Below, in pieces: positions 7,019 through 11,222 of a DNA stretch of 11,222 nt. The notes under the pieces were generated by a model. It saw nothing but the letters and a program-made list of their open reading frames with translations. It was not told the origin of the DNA and did no database searches. The position numbers and the translations under genes were made by a program. The DNA comes from JBGTCY01 sp041748615 (GTDB taxonomy: Bacteria > Bacteroidota > Bacteroidia > Chitinophagales > CAIOSU01): NCBI GenBank assembly GCA_041748615.1, contig JBGTCY010000301.1, positions 1-11,222 on the forward strand. Reading direction: 5' to 3'. Numbering within the stretch: position 1 is the first letter of the stretch; the number at the start of each line of letters is the position of its first letter.

Positions 7019-8077
7019 ATGGCGCGTAAAATCAACTGGTCATCTGACAAAGAAAGACAGGAAATAGTCGGATTCATCGTGGATATCCTGATGGTCATTC
7101 TGGTGATTATCAACTTAGCTTTTATCGTGTTTGACTGGCACTTCGGCTTTGAGTTTTTCAGGAATTTTATTGCGAAAATTTCACAGCCGTTTTATGAATA
7201 TTACAGCGAGGAGGTGCATCCAAATTTCCTCGCCTATGATATTGTGTTCGTCAGTATCTTTCTCACTGAATTTTTTATCAGATGGATGCTTGCTGCAAAA
7301 AGAAAAACTTACGGTCAATGGTTTTTCTACCCGTTTTATCACTGGTATGATTTATTCGGGTGCATCCCACTCGGTTCGTTTCGTTGGCTCAGAGTGCTGA
7401 GAATTGTTTCGATGACCATTCGTTTACATAAAATGGGCGTCATTAATATTACTGAAATGTATATTTACAAGGAAGCTTACAAATTCTACCGGATTTTTGT
7501 TGAAGAAGTGACAGATAGGGTTGTCATCAATGTGCTTAACGGTGTTCAAAGAGAAATCAGAAAAGACAGTCCAGTGACCACCAAAATGATTGCTGAAGTG
7601 ATAAAGCCGCATCAGGACATTCTCACGCAATGGCTTTCCCACCGTATCAAACGGGTGACGGAACATAATTACGAACTATACAAAGACGACATCAAACAAT
7701 ATGTAGAGGGTGTGATTCATGAAGCGGTAAGTCAAAACAGCGAAGTAAAAAATATCGCCATGCTGCCTGTGGTGGGCAAGCCGATTAGTGTTGCTTTGAA
7801 AGGCTCCGTGAGTGACATCACGTTTAATGTGGTGAACGGCATGGTGCGCGACCTGGCATCTGACCACAATAATAAAGTGATTGAAGAAGTGACGAACATC
7901 ATTATTGATGCGATGTTATTACAGGAAGAAGACCGCGCACTCAATAAAGTCACCAAAGATATTTTTATCAGCGCGATAGATATGATTAAAGAACAAGTGG
8001 AAGTGAAGAAGTGGAGAGCGGAAAGTGAAACTGCCAAAGAAGAAAATACAGATAAAATGGAAACAGCTAAAACTTGA
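7019..8077 (+). CDS. Pore-less voltage-sensor-like membrane protein with long cytoplasmic domain
   Basis: This 352-residue protein has four N-terminal helices resembling the S1-S4 voltage-sensor of cation channels. S1 spans about 16-39. S2 (72-92) has the TEFFIRW pattern of E84 and R88 seen in Kv S2. S3 (about 104-118) has YDLFGCIPL with D111, matching the Kv S3 ID..A.IP pattern. S4 (121-138) carries R122, R125 and R128 at three-residue spacing, then R135 and K138. No S5, pore helix or TVGYG-like filter follows. Residues 140-352 are soluble, amphipathic and charged, with no domain I recognise, and include a short VVGKPISVALKGSVSDITFNVV stretch and a Glu/Lys-rich tail. It might be a proton or ion conductor, a voltage-dependent regulator, or a degenerate channel. 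The last 11 bases overlap the convergent downstream gene. Confidence 0.75.
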   Translation: MARKINWSSDKERQEIVGFIVDILMVILVIINLAFIVFDWHFGFEFFRNFIAKISQPFYEYYSEEVHPNFLAYDIVFVSIFLTEFFIRWMLAAKRKTYGQWFFYPFYHWYDLFGCIPLGSFRWLRVLRIVSMTIRLHKMGVINITEMYIYKEAYKFYRIFVEEVTDRVVINVLNGVQREIRKDSPVTTKMIAEVIKPHQDILTQWLSHRIKRVTEHNYELYKDDIKQYVEGVIHEAVSQNSEVKNIAMLPVVGKPISVALKGSVSDITFNVVNGMVRDLASDHNNKVIEEVTNIIIDAMLLQEEDRALNKVTKDIFISAIDMIKEQVEVKKWRAESETAKEENTDKMETAKT

Positions 8078-8915
8078 AACCCACGCCACCGCCAATCGTG
8101 ACAATTTGCATCCGAACAGTGTAGTCATTGCTTCCAATAAACACATTATTGATAAACGTTCCGACAGCTTGGTAGCGGTAGTTGGCATGTCGGTAGTCGG
8201 CATTGATGGAAGCATAAATACCCGCTTTCGGGTTGAAGCGCACTGAAATGCCTGCCGAAGGCATAAACGAAACGGCAGTGGCGCGTTCGCTGCGCACCAA
8301 GTATTGAATCGTACCATCCGCTACACGCGCTGATTGTTCGGTATCCGCGCCAAAGGAAGCTCCCGCCTGCGCCCGCACATCCACTGCTATTTTATTGATT
8401 CTGCCGGTCAACATCACTCCGGTGAGCAGATACAAATGATTATAACCGTTGTAATCAAACTCCCTTAATTCAAGCCCGTTTGCGGCAAAAGATGTTCGAT
8501 AAAGTTCTGTCAATTCACCCATGCGGGCTGGGCTTTTTACAAAGCCGAAAGTAGAGTAGGAGTAAAGAAATTCATACAGCGAAAATGCTGCGTTGGCATT
8601 CAGGTCAACACCAATATTGGCAAACGAAGCATTTAAATTTTGCGGGTTCACAGAGGCGTAGCTTCCGAAAGGCACGGCAGCGCCTACCTTAACCATTAGG
8701 AAAGTCGGGTAATCTGAAGGCAGTGATTTTTTTGTTTTTCTTCCATCATCCTGGCGGGTATTTCCTGTTTTGAAAATCCGGTCGTAATCATACACCTGTG
8801 CATGAGTTTGAAGAGAAAAAAATGCAATCAGTAAAAAAATACCTAATTGGGATTTCGTCAAAAACCGGGATTGAAAAGTATTAAAATAAAAATCCGGTAG
8901 AACTTCCTGCATCAT
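8067..8915 (-). CDS. Predicted outer-membrane beta-barrel protein
   Basis: This 282-residue secreted protein has a signal peptide whose hydrophobic core is LGIFLLIAFFSL (about 24-35), ending THAQ near residue 40. The mature part alternates polar and hydrophobic strands, has many aromatic residues, and contains barrel-like stretches such as FLMVKVGAAVPFGSY, GINADYRHANYRY-type segments near the end, and a C-terminal strand VTIGGGVGFKF ending in Phe, the usual barrel-assembly signal. No catalytic motif is seen. The N-terminus before the signal core is unusually long (about 23 residues), but no later Met is available. The ATG overlaps the stop of the upstream gene as ATGA (8912-8915), so translation is probably coupled. 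The 3' end overlaps the convergent voltage-sensor gene by 11 bases. Family-level function is unknown. Confidence 0.75.
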   Translation of the reverse strand: MMQEVLPDFYFNTFQSRFLTKSQLGIFLLIAFFSLQTHAQVYDYDRIFKTGNTRQDDGRKTKKSLPSDYPTFLMVKVGAAVPFGSYASVNPQNLNASFANIGVDLNANAAFSLYEFLYSYSTFGFVKSPARMGELTELYRTSFAANGLELREFDYNGYNHLYLLTGVMLTGRINKIAVDVRAQAGASFGADTEQSARVADGTIQYLVRSERATAVSFMPSAGISVRFNPKAGIYASINADYRHANYRYQAVGTFINNVFIGSNDYTVRMQIVTIGGGVGFKF

Positions 8916-9484
8916 TTGAGCGCTTTTAAAATCATTTCATCTACCACGTCAAGCAAAGCGGGCGGTTGCAGCTTTCGCCACAGCAGCGCGTTGAGCGAAT
9001 GACCGAAACTGACATAATAATGCAATCTTGAACCGCGCATTTCATGGATTACATGTTCCCTGAAATTGATTGCGGCAATCCAACCGCCTTCATCTTTCAC
9101 ATCCTCATACCATTCCTCATAATAACTGTCATCTGACGCGTGAAAATTCAATACGTTTTCGCCAATGAGAATGAATTTAGTGATACCGTTTTTCAGCATG
9201 TTGTCAATCAAATTACGCTTGACATACATGATGTCATTGTTGATGCAGTCATTCCACTCGCCCATCAATTCAATGATTGCAAACTGCAAATCATAATCCG
9301 CGAAAAGCACTTTGATATAAAGCGTATTGGAGCCGATATCATCCCATTGCGGGTGAATCAGGTAATTGTAGATTTGATTGGTAAACTGAAACTCGCTGTT
9401 TTCCCTGCCGAAAAATGGAGAGCGTTCATCTTCAGAAGCGACATACAATTCACGCCAGTTATAATATGGTTCTATGCGATGCAT
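8912..9484 (-). CDS. Conserved hypothetical protein, Bacteroidota type
   Basis: This 190-residue protein is soluble, acidic and rich in aromatic residues, with no signal peptide or membrane helix. It opens MHRIEPYYNWRELY and includes SEDERSPFFGRE, a tandem Trp/Asp segment (IHPQWDDIG), IIELMGEWNDCINNDIM and the core FILIGENVLNFHASDDSYYEEWYEDV. The pattern resembles a protein family I associate only with Bacteroidota and whose role I do not know. The conserved-looking E..N...DD..YEEWY cluster may form an active or binding site, which is inference. It is the first gene of a two-gene unit with the beta-barrel gene (4-base overlap). A candidate promoter lies just upstream at 9511-9539. The ATG at 9484 gives the family-like N-terminus. 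Confidence 0.75.
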   Translation of the reverse strand: MHRIEPYYNWRELYVASEDERSPFFGRENSEFQFTNQIYNYLIHPQWDDIGSNTLYIKVLFADYDLQFAIIELMGEWNDCINNDIMYVKRNLIDNMLKNGITKFILIGENVLNFHASDDSYYEEWYEDVKDEGGWIAAINFREHVIHEMRGSRLHYYVSFGHSLNALLWRKLQPPALLDVVDEMILKALK

Positions 9485-9753
9485 CGGGGTTGAAGTTCAG
9501 TCTTTTTTTGGAAAATTAAAAGCCTATTCGAGGAGGCAATTTTTATGAGATTCAGACAATGTGTGATTGCTTATCTTTTTGCTCATCCGCCATCTAAAGA
9601 AGTGCAAAAAAAATGAATATTTTTGAAAAAACATCGAAAATAAATCAACTGATAAATTGAACGAAAACCAAGTTTTCAGATAAAACGAGTTACTGATTAT
9701 TGCTACAAAAAGCCGCACTTTTTCAAATCAACTCCACAAGCTAATTTTCAATC
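9485..9753. other. Divergent intergenic region with little recognisable content
   Basis: This AT-rich spacer separates the hypothetical gene (-) from the histidine kinase (+). Apart from the candidate promoter at 9511-9539, I see no RNA gene or strong hairpin. A 23-codon frame at 9545-9616 follows a perfect AGGAGG, but without other support it is not called as a gene. No convincing promoter for the kinase was found. Confidence 0.5.
9511..9539 (-). promoter_or_regulatory. Candidate promoter of the hypothetical/beta-barrel pair
   Basis: On the minus strand TTG (9539-9537) is followed after 18 bases by TAATTTTC (9518-9511), close to the Bacteroidota -33 TTG and -7 TAnnTTTG pattern with one mismatch in the -7 box. 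Transcription would start about 20 bases before the ATG at 9484. Confidence 0.35.
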
Positions 9754-10749
9754 ATGAAGTCGCGCTTGCTACTCCTTTTTTATTTGCTGGTGATTTATGT
9801 CTTTGCTTCATTCTCTTGGTGGTCTTATTTGTTGTTAAGTAAAAACAAAACCGCTTATGAAGAGCGTACGCGGTTGGAAAATTATCAATACAATCAGTTA
9901 AAAAACCTGCCGGATGATTCGATTGAATATTTTACAACATCCGGGTACGCGGAAATCAGGGGAAGGTATGACCGGCAAAAGTGGATGATTGTTGGAGAAG
10001 GATTAGTGTTTTTAATCTTACTCAGTTTCGGCTCTTACAGGCTGCGCAAAACATTTAACAAAGAAGTGGAACTCGCAAGGCGGCAAAATAATTTTTTACT
10101 TTCCATTACTCATGAGTTAAAGTCTCCGCTTGCATCGCTTAAATTATCCATCCAAACTTTAATTAAGCGTTCCGCCATCGAAGAAAAATACCGGAGGCTG
10201 GCGGATAATTCGCTTGAAGACGTTGACCGCCTTACCAACTTAGTAGATAATATTCTATATGCCGCACAGATGGAAACAGAAACATTCATGTTGCACAAGG
10301 AAACTGAAAATATTTCCGTGCTAACAGAATCCCTGCTTCAAAAAGTACAGTTACTCAACAAGGATAAGGTCAATATTCAACCTCATGTTGAAGCGAATCT
10401 TGAATTGGAAACTGATAAAACCGCTTTTACATCGTTAGTGCTCAACCTGGTAGAAAACGCGGTGAAATATTCACTCGAGAAAGGTAATGTGGAAGTTCAT
10501 CTTCACAGGGAAAACGGTGTGATTCATTTTGATGTAAAAGACAACGGAGTCGGAATTCCAAAGATTGAGCGGGAAAAAGTTTTTAAAAAATTCTATCGCA
10601 TCGGTAACGAAGAAACACGCAGTTCAAAAGGAACCGGACTTGGTTTATTCATTGTGAAAAAAGTGGTGGATTTACATGGCGGCACGATTGATATTCGAGA
10701 TAATCAACCATCGGGCACCATTATCAGCGTGGAATTTCCGGTAAATTAA
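9754..10749 (+). CDS. Membrane sensor histidine kinase, without adjacent response regulator
   Basis: This 331-residue kinase has two transmembrane helices (about 5-28 and 78-95) around a small periplasmic sensor of about 50 residues. The HisKA domain follows with the phospho-acceptor H120 in SITHELKSP. The HATPase domain has the N-box NLVENAVKYS (231-240), G1 DNGVGIP (263-269), F-box FKKFYR (278-282 region) and G2 GTGLGLFIV (293-301). All catalytic motifs are intact, so it should autophosphorylate. No HAMP domain is obvious between helix 2 and HisKA. In Bacteroidota such kinases normally sit next to their regulator gene; here the bases after the stop hold an intron-like remnant and only a regulator-like start (MEKILL at 10900). 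The signal is unknown, and its partner must be elsewhere if it is functional. Confidence 0.95.
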   Translation: MKSRLLLLFYLLVIYVFASFSWWSYLLLSKNKTAYEERTRLENYQYNQLKNLPDDSIEYFTTSGYAEIRGRYDRQKWMIVGEGLVFLILLSFGSYRLRKTFNKEVELARRQNNFLLSITHELKSPLASLKLSIQTLIKRSAIEEKYRRLADNSLEDVDRLTNLVDNILYAAQMETETFMLHKETENISVLTESLLQKVQLLNKDKVNIQPHVEANLELETDKTAFTSLVLNLVENAVKYSLEKGNVEVHLHRENGVIHFDVKDNGVGIPKIEREKVFKKFYRIGNEETRSSKGTGLGLFIVKKVVDLHGGTIDIRDNQPSGTIISVEFPVN

Positions 10750-10763
10750 AGTATCTCAAAGTC

Positions 10764-10900
10764 ATGATTAATGTAAAGCCCATAGGAATACATTCTAACG
10801 GGCTAAAGAGCGGTCATGTTATGCTTAATGAACCCGATTCATCGGGATGGTGTGAGAGCCTCTCCCCGTTACTGGCAGGTGGCAGGGCGGGCTACTCGAA
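10764..10900 (+). mobile_element. Probable 3' remnant of a group II intron
   Basis: The segment is more GC-rich than its surroundings and carries patterns that recall the last domains of bacterial group II introns: GCGGTCATG, a CCCGA-TTCA-TCGGG hairpin (10833-10846 region), GGTGTGAGAGCC, then a domain-VI-like stretch ending GGGCTACTCGA just before 10900. No intron-encoded reverse transcriptase or 5' end is present, so at most this is a fragment. The identification rests on remembered patterns; a covariance-model search would decide it. Confidence 0.35.
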
Positions 10901-10924
10901 TGGAGAAAATTTTACTCCTTCATT

Positions 10925-11222
10925 TCACATTTTAAATCTTATTCCTAAAGATAATCTCAGTGAACTGTAATAAGTAATATATGACCATCCCGGTTCGGAC
11001 GGAATTCTAATTGCCGGCTCAGCATACAAGGTCACCACTTTTGAAACTCCTTTTTCAATTCCTGCGCCAAGGCTCATATAAAAGAAATGATAAAAAATCT
11101 TATCATCGTTAATCAAATCTTGTTCATTCAAGGGTTCATTCAGTTTACATAAGTTGGCGGTGAGTGTTACCATTGGATACCAGCTTATATTTTTTGGTCT
11201 GTCGAAATAGTATTTGAATTGG
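10925..11222 (-). CDS. Outer-membrane beta-barrel protein, C-terminal part
   Basis: The reading frame is open from the window edge to a TGA at 10925-10927, so the true start lies beyond the window; the Met at 11173 is internal. The visible 98 residues include strands such as SWYPMVTLTANLCKL, FYHFFYMSLGAGIEKGVSK, VTLYAEPAIRIPSE and SLRLSLGIRFKM. The AEP.IRIP pattern and the closing LG[IL]RF[KR] strand are typical of small beta-barrel outer-membrane proteins of Bacteroidota, which fold through the BAM complex. No ligand or enzyme function can be read. It converges on the histidine kinase and intron-like remnant. A weak A/T-rich dyad (about 10897-10926) between them could act as a terminator. 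Confidence 0.65.
   Translation of the reverse strand, partial: QFKYYFDRPKNISWYPMVTLTANLCKLNEPLNEQDLINDDKIFYHFFYMSLGAGIEKGVSKVVTLYAEPAIRIPSEPGWSYITYYSSLRLSLGIRFKM

Noticed and set aside
9545..9616. A 23-codon frame (MRFRQCVIAY...) preceded by a perfect AGGAGG eight bases upstream
   Set aside because: Bacteroidota rarely depend on such sites, the same bases form part of the candidate promoter on the other strand, and the peptide shows no signal, helix or conserved motif.
9524..9718. A 64-codon minus-strand frame in the spacer before the histidine kinase
   Set aside because: It is Phe/Ser/Lys-rich, as expected from AT-rich non-coding DNA, has no start context, and sits where the promoter of the downstream gene is expected.
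10764..10970. A 68-codon + frame after the histidine kinase
   Set aside because: It runs through the structured intron-like segment and into the opposing beta-barrel gene; the peptide resembles no protein family.

Overview
The window looks like a chromosomal stretch from a member of the Bacteroidota, probably an environmental one. Four things point that way: the metal-efflux adaptor combines a heavy-metal-binding domain with a DUF3347 tail; the secreted or outer-membrane proteins end in typical beta-barrel strands (VGFKF, LGIRFKM); starts generally lack Shine-Dalgarno sites and one promoter matches the Bacteroidota -7 box TAnnTTTG; and one hypothetical protein resembles a family I know only from this phylum. 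This assignment is inference from gene content; no rRNA or marker gene is present.

Layout. Positions 1-3380 (+) hold the end of a Cus/Czc-type RND efflux operon: the last 31 codons of the inner-membrane pump (cusA-like), an outer-membrane TolC/CusC-like channel with a Met-rich loop, and a periplasmic adaptor (CusB-like). Together they would expel Cu(I)/Ag(I) or a related metal. An acetyl-CoA synthetase gene (3566-5461, -) converges on this operon, with a possible shared terminator between them. A divergent 214-bp intergenic region holding a 19-bp perfect palindrome separates acs from a LolC/E-type FtsX-family permease (5676-6896, +). Next is a membrane protein with a voltage-sensor-like four-helix domain but no pore (7019-8077, +). 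Its 3' end overlaps an outer-membrane beta-barrel gene (8067-8915, -), which forms a tight pair (ATGA overlap) with a conserved hypothetical gene (8912-9484, -). A sensor histidine kinase (9754-10749, +) follows without a response regulator; the space behind it resembles the 3' end of a group II intron. The window ends inside another outer-membrane beta-barrel gene (10925 to edge, -).

The most striking feature is a family of short GC-rich palindromes scattered only through the efflux operon. At least five units are seen: an inverted pair straddling the cusA/tolC junction, two tandem units inside tolC, and two in the adaptor gene. Inside genes they are read in frame, add short peptides (TGNPRG.P or V[GR]AGFTPA) at likely surface loops, and keep their hairpin stems through compensating base changes. 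They behave like protein-coding palindromic mobile repeats, comparable in principle to Rickettsia palindromic elements. The pore-less voltage-sensor protein is the second candidate for something poorly described.
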